Notes under the pieces: generated by a model | Told to the model about the DNA's origin: nothing | Database searches by the model: none | The model's input: the letters and a program-made list of their open reading frames with translations, nothing else | Part shown: one piece after another, positions 11,320 to 23,992 of the stretch | Numbering within the stretch: position 1 is the stretch's first letter | How the letters are laid out: each line of letters starts with the position of its first letter | Program-made: the position numbers and the translations under genes | DNA from: Gymnorhina tibicen | Lineage: Eukaryota > Chordata > Aves > Passeriformes > Artamidae | Length of the DNA: 64,000 nt | Assembly: GCA_013399875.1 (NCBI GenBank) | Contig: VXAZ01004553.1 | Span: 620,001 to 684,000 of the forward strand | Direction: 5' to 3'

Positions 11320-14084
11320 AGAATGAGTAAATGAAGCGTAACTGATAGTTAAGCAACATTTTGATATCTGAAAGTGTATTTGTTAGCATGAAGTGTATTT
11401 ACTTTAATTGTTAGTGATAATTTCTCTGTGGCAGTAAGAACTATTCATCTAAATTAAATACTACTTGTTCAAAAAAATCACCATTTCTGCAGTGTAGACC
11501 TTCTGGTATGCTGCCTCTGTGGTTATTTAAACTGGAACAGACATTCTAGCGTGGTTTAATATTGCGTTTGAATTAGTCTCTCCTGGAATGTCAAAGTAGC
11601 TTTTAGCATTGAAAAAAGCTAGTAATTATAAAAAAGCCTTTGGCTAGGTTCCTTTACTGCTGGGGGGATTTTGGAAAGACACTAAATGGTGATGGATTTT
11701 CTTTTTGTCATGCTGCCCTTCCTCAGCATGACAAGAATACCTGCCTGCCCCCATCTAGTGTTGTGTTTCACTTAAAACACCAGGCAGGGAAAGGGAGCTC
11801 TGTTTGTGTCCTAGAAAATGGTTTGGAATATTCCCCACCACCATCAGTGACCACTTTTGTAGGGGACAACTGCATCCCAATGCTCCAAACATCACAAGCA
11901 CAGGACATTCAAACCACACCATCAGTGCCAGGGCTCTGAGCAGGGTGAAAAAACCCCACCAGAAGTGCAAACGTAACAGAGGTCCCAACATCACAGATTT
12001 TGCCTCAGATCTTTGCCAAGCCCCACCTCTCGTAAAGGATGTTCCTCTTCCAGCAGTCATTAGCAGCACACAATCCTCTCTCAGTGTCAGGTAATGTCCT
12101 CAGGGGGGTAAGCTATTACTTCATCAGAGCAGCTGTAACTTCTGTGGCTTCAGACTTGCTTATTCCCAAAACTGCCGCTTTTAATCCAGCTCCTCGCTGC
12201 TGGTCTCCACACGCATATTCATGAAAGTGTGCTTATTCCCTTGTCCAAAATTTTGCTTGGATAGGCCACCTCTAAAACCTGTGACCAGCACCATCACATT
12301 GTGCCCATTTAAAAAAAAAAAAAACTCAAAAATATAAATCATGGAGATATTTGCTTTGAAAGTTAAATTGCTTGATCTAGAAGTCTTTGCTGAACAAATG
12401 ATGAAAAAAAAAAAAGAAACAAAAACTCAAATCCCATGACTGTCAGCTCCCGTTGGGTTTTTCCCATTAGAAATTAACCAGAGAGAACATCAGACTCAAT
12501 AAACTATAAGAAATTTCTTCATGAACTTTCCCCAATTTGCTTTCCTTCGGCTTTCCATACTGGAGGTCAAGGCCACCTCTGACCACCCCAGGATCCCCCA
12601 GCCCCCCACAGCTCCATGGTGTCCTGTTACCTAGTGGGAGAACATCCTAAACTCAACCACAAGCAAGAACACCCCCAGGTCTAGACTTCTGGCCCCACAA
12701 GAGCGTCCTTTTCTCCGACGAGAGCACAGACCACAGACCTGCAGGAGAAGGGGAGAGCTGTGACCGCTCCCCCTGCCATCACCTCCTACCCGTGCCCGAG
12801 AACCGCGACAGGCTGTGGCAAGTGAGCTCTGCCAGAACACTGAGCCAGCGCTCTCCCAGCCTCATGCTAGATCCAGAGCCAATCAGCTTGGAGGTGCTTT
12901 TACCCAACCATTTTTGGGAAACAAAAGGAAAGTCTGGATTCCCATCTGGGAAGGAATACTTAGCCTATCAGCGAAATTAATTTATTTTCAATAACAACCA
13001 GGAATGACAACTGTCGATACCTTGGGTCAAAAGGCAGCTTTGTTCACAGTATGCTCCTTTACTCAGTTCCAACCAAAGTTTCAGTGGTGATAAAGATGAT
13101 GAAATTTGACATTTAAAATGTGTATCAGACATTGTAAAAGTAAAGGGATAAGAGGAACAAAAAACCCACTCAAAAGGCCTTTAAATTTTGTAGCAAAAAT
13201 GAAAAGGGAAACAGTCCTGTGGTTTAGAATTATTTTGCAAATATAACTTAAGCAATTAGGTTTTGTTTAATCTCTTGCCAAAGAGCTGCATACCAGCTGA
13301 ATTTCCACTCTTGCTAGAGGAAACGTCTGGCCTTACAAAGCAGTTTATTACAGTTTCAGTGCGCAAAAAGTAAAGCTGATTGTACTGGTACAAGTATTTA
13401 ATTTTACATCTCAACCCAGGCTTCTAATTAATCATTTAAACCCTAGGAAATGGTGTCATCCTAAACTTCCTAACAATTGACATAAGGCAGCAAAATATTA
13501 CCTCATGTAACCTGAATGAGAGCAGTCAAAAGGTCTGCTTTCTTCAGGTCATTTCTGTGTGCAGGATTTTTTTTTTAAGAACTCAATACGTATCAGCACG
13601 TCTGCAGGTAATTATTAGGGGATAAGCAGTTCTTTGAAACAATGGCTATAAAATAATCTGTAATTCATGGCCTGGATTACGGAGAAGGTTGGGAGAATGC
13701 AGTAGGGACACAACGACAGAGTAGTTTGTGCAACTCCACCTAACAACCTGACACACAGCTAGGGAAGAGATTTTGGTTTTTTCTTAAACACAGATTCGTA
13801 GCAGTTACTTTTTCCTGGCGCAAGACAGAGCTCTAGAGACAGCTCTGGTGGGTCAGCTACCAATTGCCATCCAACCAGTTTTTCACATCTTGGCCTTCCT
13901 AGTATTCCTTCTTTACAAGGACCTCTGCTTGAGTTTCTTGGTTGATGTTAGAGATATCATGTGAAAACATCTAAAAAGCTTCTGAATTTTAATTAGCTCT
14001 TTGAAATGACATCTCTTTCTCAGGATTATCCAGGAGGCACGACTTTACAGTTTAAAGCTCCTACTAATTTGATGGTACTTTTGA

Positions 14085-14112
14085 CAGAATCATCAATGCT
14101 GGAAGAGGCCTG
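14085..14112 (-). mobile_element. CR1 LINE 3' tail remnant, older copy
   Basis: The + strand reads cagaatcat, then tggaagaggcct. This is the reverse complement of the start of a CR1 3' end (a tail of AATGATTCTG type, then AGGCCTCTTCCA). It breaks off just where a second, better-preserved CR1 end begins at 14116, which suggests that the second copy inserted into or beside this one. Confidence 0.5.
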
Positions 14113-14115
14113 CAG

Positions 14116-14362
14116 TCATAGAACAGCCTGAGTTGGAAGGGATCCCCAAGGATCATTAAAGTCCAACTCCTGGCCTTGCACAGGACACCCCAAGAGTCAC
14201 ACCATGTGCCTGAGAGTATTGCCCAAACCCCTCTGGAGCTCTGTCAGACTGGTGCTGTGACCACTGCCCCGGGGAGCCTGTTCCAGTGCCCAACCACCCT
14301 CTGGGTGAAGAATCTTTTCCTGATATCCAACCTAAACCTCCCCTGACACAACTTCAGTGCTG
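14116..14362 (-). mobile_element. CR1 LINE 3' fragment
   Basis: On the + strand it starts tcatagaacagcctgagttg and continues through ggaagggatccccaaggat, tccaactcctggcc, 'ctgttccagtgcccaaccac' and 'ctgggtgaagaat'. These are hallmark blocks of the avian CR1 3' region in reverse complement. The element is 5'-truncated, as almost all CR1 copies are, and keeps no intact reverse transcriptase. The ORF starting near 14286 runs out of this repeat and is not a gene. Confidence 0.93.
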
Positions 14363-17173
14363 CTGTGTTCAAATACCTGAAAATGTACACTTGAGTTTGC
14401 AAAAATATATGAAAAATTCCTTTCCCTTCCCACAGGAATTAGATGCAAAATCATGTCCTCCTCAGAATGTAGTAAATCTTGCCTGGTATATATTTCACTC
14501 TATTAAGAAAATCCCAACTTCAGACCTGTATTTGTTTTACTTCCAACTTCTCCCAAGCAAACATCACATCCCAGCAAAAATGTGATTGTTGGTGGAGCCA
14601 CGGAGGATCCCCATTCAAGCTCTTGGGTGTCACAGAACCTACAAAAGAACTTGGTGTACCACAATGAACCAAGCCACAAGCTAAATACACCCAGCTTGTA
14701 CAACGCAGTCAGTAAATATACGTGCAATCCAAGGCGTGTAGGCCTGTCATTCCTCAGAAATGTTCTCAGGCAATGTTACTGAATGGAAGTGTCAAAATAT
14801 CAGTGCCTTCTGGCAAGGAAGGTAGGATTCCCGCTTTACATCCTGCTAAAATCACAAATCAGCGGGCTGAGAACGCACAATGGATCATGAGAGAGCTCCG
14901 CAGCGGGGCTTTCGTGGCTGTATGTGAATGGCATCACAGAAAACAGGGATGAAAGCGGGCTTAGGATTTCAGCTGGGCTGCCCCCACCCTTTCTTTTCAG
15001 GTGCAGTCAACTCACACCCGACTAGCGAAGCTCTAATGACTTCTGCACATCTCCAGCCTGGCGCTCGCTCCAGCACCACACTACTCTTAGCGTTAACAAA
15101 AACCTTTCCTCCTGTTCAACCTGCTGCTGCCTTAGCTACTCGAGACTAACATCAGGGAACAGTAGCTCAGATGAAACCCTAAGAATGCTTAGTGGAGAGG
15201 AGGATCACTTTACATCTGCTACAAGTGAGACATCTGCTTAAATATCTTAAAAACTTGTAATTTTTACAAAAAATACATCAACCACTATTTGCATCACAGT
15301 CCACCAGAAGCCCTAGCAATTCTTAATGCAATTTTTTCTTCAGAATAACCGTCTAGCTGTTCCTAAGTGCATAATGTGATACTTTTTCTTAATAATTTTA
15401 TTTTATTTTTCTCAGTGTTATTTTGCTACATAGTTTTCCAAGCTGTTCCTGTTTTTCCAGTTCCTTGTAGCATAGTGTCACCTGTTGATTCAATATGCAC
15501 CCTTTCTATGTTACCGTCCCTATCGTCAGGGATATCACGGAACTGCACAAGAACCAAAAGGGAAATCCTGCAGAAATGCCATTGAAACAACTTTCTCATT
15601 TGACAGAGGATCACTGACAGCAACTGGTTGAACGTGCCTTGCTAACCTACCAGGGTGTGCATTTCAGAATCATCTCAGCAGGTCCGTGTAACAAACGAGG
15701 TGGTGCCTGATAAGCATGCAAGACGGTATGAAAAACTTCCCCTGGTATTGAGGGGAGCTCTGCTATCCGTGTCATCCCTACATTTCCTCAGAGAAAGTCA
15801 AGCTGGTTTCAAATTATTAGTTTGGGACATATCTGCTGGATAATCACAGATCTCCTTCTGACCCAAACGCTGCTGTCAGGTCTTTTGAGGAACTGATATT
15901 GGTCTAACTAAAAGCAAAAACTCTGCCATCCAGGGAAGGACACCAGTGCCATCAGTGCTCACAAAATGCTTACCCCTCTGAAAATCTGTCTTTTCTGATG
16001 TCCCCATTCTCATTTTGCTCTTCTCATCCTGATTGGGAACTCATGAATGTCAACAGAATGACTGCCCTTAAAGAAGTTAAAGCAAAACAGAAGACAAAAC
16101 AATTTTATTCTTGCAAAGGCGTCTGCATTTTGCATCAGCCCTGTGCCTGCAGCACTTTGCTGTCTTGCCTGTGGTCTGCCGGTCCATTTTCAGTTTTAAG
16201 CTCCTCGAGGCAGAGGCAGGACACTTCATCCTGTGTTTACTCCCAGTAATGTGTTGTGCCTCCTACAGTGGCTTGACCACTAATTGGAGCTGTAGGTTCC
16301 TGCAGTCACAGAGGGAATGCAGTGCAATCCTTCTAAATCCAAACTGCTTTCGTTTGCTGCACGTGGCACAAACAGAGACATTGCAGATGGCAGCCCAGAT
16401 ATGGAACATGGACTTCCTGGGAATTTAAAACTTTGGTGATTTATAGCCCAATTTTGTAAGACAATCAGCAACACATTTTTCTAATTAATTAGCAAACAGA
16501 GGCAGTCATGGAGAATAACTGTTTTACCACCCTGTTTTAATAATCTCTGTCAGCAACATTTTCCCCCTACACACAAAATACCTGCATTTAGCAAGGACCA
16601 AATAAAATTTAATCACTCTCTGCTGATGTAATGACTTAATCTTCCTCTTGTTTTATGCTTTGACCAAAGTAACGCTTGGTTAAATGTATAGTTTTCTATT
16701 TCAGCAGAATAATTCGTGGAGGAAAAAAAATCCCACCTGCTCTGACGTATTTCCATTTTATTTTGGAGACCCCCAAATCCAAGTTTTCCTAGCAGGTCTG
16801 TTACATTGTGTTAAAACTCCCTCCCCTTAAATTATGCCTCAAGATTGATTCATTACTTCAGGAATGATTTAGGTGCAGAAAAATCAGTCTTGAAATTCAA
16901 ATCTGTCTGCCTAAAAAGCCTCAAAAAAACATTTTCCACACTTCCCCACCCACTGATTTGTTGTTCTTCTGTCAGTTCATGCTCCTTCTGACAAACATAT
17001 GTCCTGATTTGTTTGTTAGTACAAGATGAGGAGCAAAAAAGGTAGAAAATTACACATAATTAAGTAAAAATATTTTGCCTATGGGTGGAAATTAAGTAAA
17101 ACCTGCACTCATCCACACCTTAAAGAGTGTGACAGCAACTAATTAGACTTACTTTGTAATGAACCATGAGCTG
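14363..17173. other. Non-coding unique DNA, no gene seen
   Basis: No recognised coding exon, RNA gene or transposon was found. Short ORFs at about 14286-14952 overlap one another in several frames. The ORFs at about 15998-16428 also overlap each other and show no known motif. Confidence 0.6.
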
Positions 17174-17210
17174 ACAAAAAATATTTAACATAACCCTAAA
17201 TATTTTTTGT
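17174..17210. repeat. Perfect 14-bp inverted repeat with 9-base loop
   Basis: The left arm ACAAAAAATATTTA (17174-17187) and the right arm TAAATATTTTTTGT (17197-17210) are exact reverse complements, separated by acataaccc. The arms could form a hairpin. They are very A+T-rich, so it could also have arisen by chance or be a scrap of an old inverted-repeat transposon. Confidence 0.7.
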
Positions 17211-20200
17211 AATAGTAATAACACACTGCAAAGATGGGTGACATAGTATTTAATTTCTTAATACTGAAAATCAAACACTACTCTGGCTTTTGAAAGACAA
17301 AACTACCTACTCTTGACACAGCAAGAAAATTCAGTGTGGTTCACTGCATAGCTGTGCTGGGATATCAGCACACCTTTGTAGCCTAGGTGAATAATTCTGG
17401 CTAGTTTTAAAATTTCCGTAGCATCTCTTCGCCAAGAATTTCAAGCACAGCAAATGTGTGCTCAGTGAGGTTGTTGGACCTTTCTGGAGTCAGCAATTTA
17501 TTCAGTTTCAATGAACAGCAGAGGGTTTGTGGTTTGCCCGGAGAGTTCATGGCAGAGCTGGAGCGGAGTCAGAGTTCCTGCCGTGCTCGTGCCCTCCTGT
17601 TCTGACCACAGGACCACACACCCACATCACCCCCACAAAGCAGCACAGGACCTGAGTGAAAATGTGTTTTCAGTACAAGCTTTTGTTACGTCTCTCCTGT
17701 ACAACCAATACCGCATAATGGAACAAATGTATAGCTCCGTATTTGCTCTCAGATTTACAGCATTCTCTAGAATTTTTAACCTCTTTGTATCCCAGTTAAA
17801 GGTGCCACGGTTGAAAACTGACATTTCCACCCAGATTCTCCATGAACTATATGAATATGCAGTGATACAGGCATGAAAGCAAGTGAGCTGGAGGAAGGAG
17901 AATCCCTCAGTTTATTTTTTACACTATTTACGTCATACAACTTAAAAAAAACACTGTAGGAGAAATGCTGAAATCAATGTACTTTTGTCTTTTGCTTGCA
18001 GGGAAGTTTCACAAGCAGCAATAAAAAACTCCAAGGAATAAGAAACTTCCCAGAACATTATTTTAAACCAAACTGAAACATTTTAAAATTAAATAAATGT
18101 GCAGGGAGACACAGGGAGTAGCCAAATATTTGGAGCTGGCAATAACCATTGTTTAAAAGCCTCAGCTTGGTCATTTAATCATTGGAATTCCTTTGGGTTT
18201 TTTTGTTGAAGCAGAAATTGTATATTTCCTCATAAAATATGCAGTTTGGATTTCACAAAAGGTCAGTCCACTGATGGCCCTGAAATCCTGTTATATATGG
18301 CTTGATGAAATTGCAAAATATTATGTTTCTAGTAACCTGCAGGGTCACTTCTTCCCTCCTCTTTACAAAGGGCCTGTACTAGACATCATTTCAATCCTAC
18401 TTAAGATATTAAAGCAGGATTTAAGTGGGATTTTAAAGATTAATAAACCTCATGTAGGTCTTTTAAACCAGGATGAATTTAATCTGCAATTCCCAGCAGC
18501 ACATCAGGACAAGCCCACTCCAGTTTTTCTATACTTGCCCCATTGAGTACAGAATACACCAGGCAGAGAGTGAAAACATCTGTGATTTCCACAACTATTA
18601 ATCCAGTCACTGTCCAGACAATTAGGGAATCTAGTTATTTCCAGTCTGCTTCAGCACATTCATCAAATAAAGGGAAAAAACAATGGAAAGCTCCAGGAAG
18701 CCAAGCTCCAACTGCCGTGCCCCAGCAGAACAAGCTGTAACATCAACGAGTATCCTAAAATAAATTATATTAGGGATTGAATGTATTTATACATACTGAA
18801 GTTGGGTTTGTGTCCAAAAAACGGGGGAGCACTCGCAAAGTGGTGATTCTCGTATTCATTCACCCCAGCCCTGTGCTCCTGGTATCTATCAATTATTTTC
18901 TGTGAGGTTTACCAAGGACCGAAAAAACTCCTGCTGGGTAGGGTTCGCACACAGCCGGTAGCAAGCACATTCAATTATGACAGTGTTTAATTAACTGCAC
19001 AACGAAGCACGGCCACTGAGTGAGTTTCTATCTCAAGGAAACAATTACAGAAAACATACCCAGCTTCTTTTTCTCCTTGTTTTAGAGAATGAAGTCCAAA
19101 AAGAAGGATGCACCTGGCAGCAACTTTTGTCTCTTGGTGGCTCAGGAAATGTGGAGCCCAACTCTTACCTAATGGATTGAGAATAAATTTAACTTGTCTA
19201 TGTAAAGCAAAGTAATCTGTAGGTATTCTTGCCCTCTCTGAGGGTCAGGTTTGGTTTTTCATTTAACTACCCACCCTGGCTATATAATAAGTCTTACATA
19301 AACAAACCCAGACAGTAGGATTAAAGGATAAACATAACTAATGCTCCCATCCAGAGCCTGTGATGAATGAGACAAAAAAAGCCAAACAAACCCCAAAAGA
19401 TGCACCATGCACACACATTGCCTTTAATTTTCCAACCTGTCCAAAGCGTACCTTTTTTTTCACTAAAAATTAACCTATATTTAAATACACTTCAGCTGAT
19501 TTTTAACTTGGTAGGTTATTTCCCCCTATTATCACCTAATAGGAAAAGGGTTTTGTTTCCTGATATAGCTGTATTGAAGATTATTAACAGTAAATGCCAA
19601 TGAGAATTCATGCTTTTATAACTTCTGTGTTCAAGACTGCTGGGGAAAAACATTCTGACGTTTGCTGAGCACAATGAAAGGAGGAATTCATTTCAAGGCA
19701 CTTGGAAAATATATATATGCGATTTTATATTATTCCAATTTTACACTATTCCAATAATACCAATATAGAATAAATATTTCTGATTGCATTAAAGCAGTCA
19801 ATTTGTGAAAAACACTTAATATTTGGAAATGTAAACCAGAGAAAATAGTGAGAAAATCTAAACCCAAAAACATACACAGAGGAAAAGCATGATGTAAGCA
19901 ACGCATTCTTGACTCGTTTCAAACCATTGATATTTGCATTATCATAAAAATGTTTCTCTCTCCTAAAGAACACATTAAGAATTCACTCCTCTCACTTCCA
20001 CAAAATAACCTAAATATCACAAAGTCCTTCTGTGTTTTTATAAGCTATTCATAAACCTGAATAAAAATTATTTGACCTAAGGTCATATTTTCTGATCAGT
20101 TGCTTTTGCAATTAATTGCATTTGACCGTCACATCGATTATCTCATTACCAGTTTGCCTTTGTTTTTGCTGATGGAAGGTGCTTCTGTCACTGAAGTCCC

Positions 20201-21668
20201 AAATGAATCACCTTTCAAGGCCTTAATTGATCCTTCTTCTCAAAGAAGTATGAATAACTTAGGGAAAGCATTTATACCACAAAACCAACAAGATTCACAA
20301 GGAAAATGAAGTTATTCGTTTCTTCCAAAATCAAAGCTGTGGTAAATTTTCTTTGTTATCAACTTATGGACTCCATATTTTCCCATACAATGACAAACAC
20401 TAGAAAGCATGAACTGAATGTCTATACAGATATAATTTGTTATCTGACAAGAACTAAAATATGTGACCTCCAGGGAAAAAGATGATGGCGAACCAACATA
20501 ATTTTAAAAATATATTAAAGAAAAGATTAAAATATTTCCATATATGAGAAATAGAAAAGCATTTTTGGGAACAAGCCAAAGCCATAGCATGAGAAAAATC
20601 ACAAGGCTCTCCCAATGAGGACAATACCAGCTTCAATGTATTGCCATCCAATATTTCACAAAAGAAAATCGGTACATGAAAGTAAAGTTTTTTATTCCCC
20701 ACATATTCCCAGAATATGTTTCGAAATATCAAGTGACTTTTTACTGACGGGAAGTAAATTTCTTGCCCATTACAGATTCGATCTGATACATCAACTCTGG
20801 AAAAGCATTTTCTCAGGAGAGCAGTGAGTGGAGACAAGTTGCAGCAATAGGACAGTGGCTTTGGATAGGGAATCACCTGCAGACTCACATTAGCTTTCCC
20901 TTCCATTTCCTTTAAACCCCTCCTGGTACTTACTCCGGAGCAGAGAAATGGGGAGCAGGCTTATTTACCCCCTTTTAGAACACCAGGGCCATGTTCAGAA
21001 CACAGTCACTTCTGCTGAAATTGCTGCTGTGAAGGCACAAAAACCCTTCCCATCCCGGTGCCCAAAACCAGGGCTGCAGGGACACTGTCCCACAGTTCCA
21101 CACCTTATGTCCAGTGGGAAGTCACAGGTCAGCCAGAGATGTAAATTTGCAGCCACACCACCTACCTTTAAGGCCAAGCCATTTGTCTGCATGTAACTTG
21201 TTTGAATATAACTCATTCTCCTGATGCAAGGATACAGCTTTGTTGCCAAAAATCCACAGTTGCTTCAGATATGCAAGCCATGTGTTTGTCTGTTGGGGAA
21301 TAACCATCTGAAGGGCAGAGCGTGAATACAGCTGGAAATACAACAAACAAAAAGGATTCAAAATCACCCTCATAAAAAGAAATAAAAATTATATGTTGCA
21401 GTAGTTACTACCATAGTAAAACACCCTTTCAGAGCTATGAAAACCTGCCTTCTGCATCTCTGCTTGAGTGAGAGTGTCCAAGTTTGCTAGTGCCAGGCTG
21501 AAGTAGGATTATCAGATGAAAGAGCACTCTTTTCTACTTGCTGTTAATTGCTCTGTACCTCCTAAAAACACAAGTTTTGGAAGCATTTGATAAACAGCAG
21601 ATATTTTTTGTTTAAATTCACTCTGTTTCTATAAATCACATTACATGATCCATCTTAACATTGAACTT
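17211..21668. other. Non-coding unique DNA, no gene seen
   Basis: No gene was recognised. The longest ORFs (17511-17876 and 18193-18546 on +, 20454-20906 on -) give products rich in aromatic and hydrophobic residues, typical of A+T-rich non-coding DNA, with no family resemblance. An A/C-rich tract lies near 19371-19400. Confidence 0.6.
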
Positions 21669-21727
21669 TAGGAACATTTAGGTTGGAAAAGGCCTCCAAG
21701 ATCAGCGAGTCCAACCTTTAGCACCAA
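21669..21727 (-). mobile_element. CR1 LINE 3' fragment, short
   Basis: The + strand reads ggaacatttaggttgg, aaaaggcctccaagatc, gagtccaacctttagcac. This matches the reverse complement of the CR1 3' end typical of birds (GGTTGGACTCGATGATCTTGGAGG on the sense strand, given here from general family knowledge). Only about 60 bases remain. Confidence 0.9.
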
Positions 21728-23502
21728 CAGATAGAAGAACTTTTGTCTGTGGGATATGAACAAGAAGATAATGCAGCAGTGCTTCATCTTGTCGCACTTG
21801 TGTTTATTTTTTAACAGCAATTGTAGCCAGCGATTTAATCTTTCTACGCCTTGTATACACCCTCCTGAAAGAAAACACTTCTTTTTCACTAATGTAAGAA
21901 TCATGACATGAATACCTGACTCATGTAGCATGAAGATGTTGACATTTGTCTCAGATGACTGGGTACAGTCCTGCTTCTGCGTATCTCCCTCTTGCCTCCT
22001 GTCCTTCTAAGGTAATTTCTGCCCTGGCCTTCAAGGCAATGCTGAAACCCACCGAGAACTTCAGTGAATATGTTCTTCGAAAAGCTGGGGGTTTCCCTGT
22101 GGTTCAGGTTACGAATGGTTTGAGTGATGACCAAACACAACCCCCCCCAGGAGATTGCCTGGCACGGTTTCTTATACAGTGTATTGCCCAAAAGTGCAGG
22201 AGCCCACACTGATTTCAGCTTACCCAGGACGAATGAGATGGCACGCACTGAAATTCCTGTGTGCTGTGCAGAGACAGGGTTATTGACCTGAAACTGGGGG
22301 TCTCAGGGAATGGCACAGCTGCTGCTCAGCACGGTGGCAGCTACACATTGCACAGCTCACCCCAAACCAGGGGAGATCCAAGCAGGGTTGTGTGCTTTAA
22401 TTGTACTCATCCCAGTGATAAGGGTGCTTTCTTTTAATTCAGTAGGTACTGAGCACACTTTGAGATGTTCCTCCTTTTCCCGACCTCCTGCAAGATAAAC
22501 AGGAGCCAAAAGTGAGACTGTATCGATAAACTCAAACCAGAGAGTGGTAACCTGGCATTTACAGTGCACAGCTCTCTGAAGATAACGCCACAGAAAGTCT
22601 GCTCCACAATCCAAGAGGAAGGACAGGTAGAAAAGGCAAGGCTACTTTGCTACTAAATGTCACAGACTAAACTCCATCAGAATGCTTAAAAAACGAACAA
22701 CCTAAACATTCAGACATTCTCTCACTATTAGTTCACTGTATGAAGCCAAAGCTAAGTCAACTTGTTAATAACTTTGAGTATGTTCAGAAATCTATTATTA
22801 AAAAAATATTTCTGGTGCCTTTTTCATTTGCGCATGAATTTTTATTCCCTCAAAATCAAATAAATACGAAATTCACCAAAATTTCTTTGAGGAGTGAAGA
22901 CTTCTCATATCCAAATTCTCCGTACTACAGGAAGGAAAATAATTGTCAGCAACACAGATGTAAGGAAAATTCTGAAATCCTTTCAGCTCTGTGGCTGGGG
23001 CTGGAGGAGTGTCATATTCTAACTCTAGGATTCTGGAAAGTAAAGTGATACTTTGCCTTAAGGCTGATGTGGGTATTTGTGTGTGAGGTGACACTTCCTT
23101 GAACAGGCCAAAGTAAAAAAGCCATATTTTGCACAAAAGGAAACTACAATCCCCCAGGTGGAAAAGAATCTCACTGAGGGATGAAGTTGAGTAGTTCCAA
23201 AAAAAACCCCAAATCTACAAACAGTATGATCTCTCCAACGAATCCTAAAAAAAAAAAAATGCAGTAATAAGAAAAGTTTCTTCCAAACCTCTCTGACCAA
23301 AATGAACTAAAAATCTGCTCTATCCAACAGAGAGTTGCAAGTGGAAGCCATTTCCATGTCAGTGATCACTCACATGTCCCCAGTGGTTTGGAGCACATCT
23401 GAAACCTGGCCTTTTTATTAATTCTAGTAAAAAAGTAAAGGGGAATAGAACATATGCTTTCTTTTCTACTCCAATGACCCTCTAACAGACACTAAAAGTA
23501 CT
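21728..23502. other. Non-coding unique DNA, no gene seen
   Basis: Nothing recognisable was found. The overlapping ORFs at about 21901-22248 (-) and 21946-22212 (+) occupy the same bases on opposite strands and neither resembles a known protein. A short poly-A run lies at about 23247-23259. Confidence 0.6.
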
Positions 23503-23575
23503 AGATACTAAAAGTTTGTGGGAGATACTAAAGTTTGTGGGAGATACTAAAGTAAAGATACTAAAAGTTTGTGGG
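23503..23575. repeat. Small minisatellite, unit about 20 bp
   Basis: Units of AGATACTAAAAGTTTGTGGG begin at 23503, 23523 (one A shorter), 23542 (cut off after about 14 bases) and 23556. This is a short tandem array with three full or nearly full copies and one truncated copy. Confidence 0.9.
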
Positions 23576-23828
23576 AGAAAGAGGAATAAATAACTTCAAT
23601 TAAATTTATTCCGTCACGAGTGCAAAATTATCTCCGTATTCAATTTCTCACAGACAACACTCTCTGTGTACAAACAGCCTGGAACTGAGGACAAGCTAAA
23701 ACATCTACTTACCCTCTTCTAATTTTCTCTCTGTTTAACAACCCTTCAGACAAGGTCTCCCCACATTTACACAATAGCCACCTGGATGTGCTTTCCTTCC
23801 AACAAGTTTCCACTTGTGGAAGTTTTAC

Positions 23829-23992
23829 CAGTAAGCAACTTCGTCAAGGCCTGAAAGGAGCTGGAGGTCTTTCTCAAAAGGTCTTGGAACTCCACGGAGG
23901 TCTTGTCCTGCATCCCTTTTGTAAGCTCTGCTATGCACACCAACAGGCCTGGTATCAATAAATCCATAAGCACCACCATAAAAATCAACGTT
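23829..23992 (-). other. Coding-like segment with splice-site flanks, unidentified
   Basis: On the - strand a pyrimidine-rich stretch ending in GCAAAG precedes 23992, and CTG|GTAAAA follows at 23829. The 164 bases are open in the frame starting AAC GTT GAT. They encode about 54 residues rich in Gly and Asp (for example DFYGGAYGFIDTRP) with many codons starting with G. A second frame on the same strand is also open here (143 codons, 23767-24198) and uses mostly G- or C-ending codons. Two competing open frames weaken either claim. It may be an exon, a decayed retrocopy or chance. I do not recognise the protein. Confidence 0.2.

Larger units (their letters stand above)
7401..14084. other. Non-coding unique DNA, no gene seen
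   Basis: No named gene, RNA gene or transposon is visible. G+C-richer patches at about 9340-9640 and 12560-12880 produce overlapping ORFs on both strands without protein-family resemblance. Poly-A runs occur at about 12310-12324 and 12403-12416. Listed separately are a 21-bp tandem duplication (8662-8703), a G/T-rich tract (10991-11090) and a 14-bp palindrome (11306-11319). Confidence 0.6.

Noticed and set aside
20454..20906. 150-codon ORF on the - strand
   Set aside because: The product is Phe/Ile/Leu-rich and typical of translated A+T-rich non-coding DNA, with no domain or splice support.
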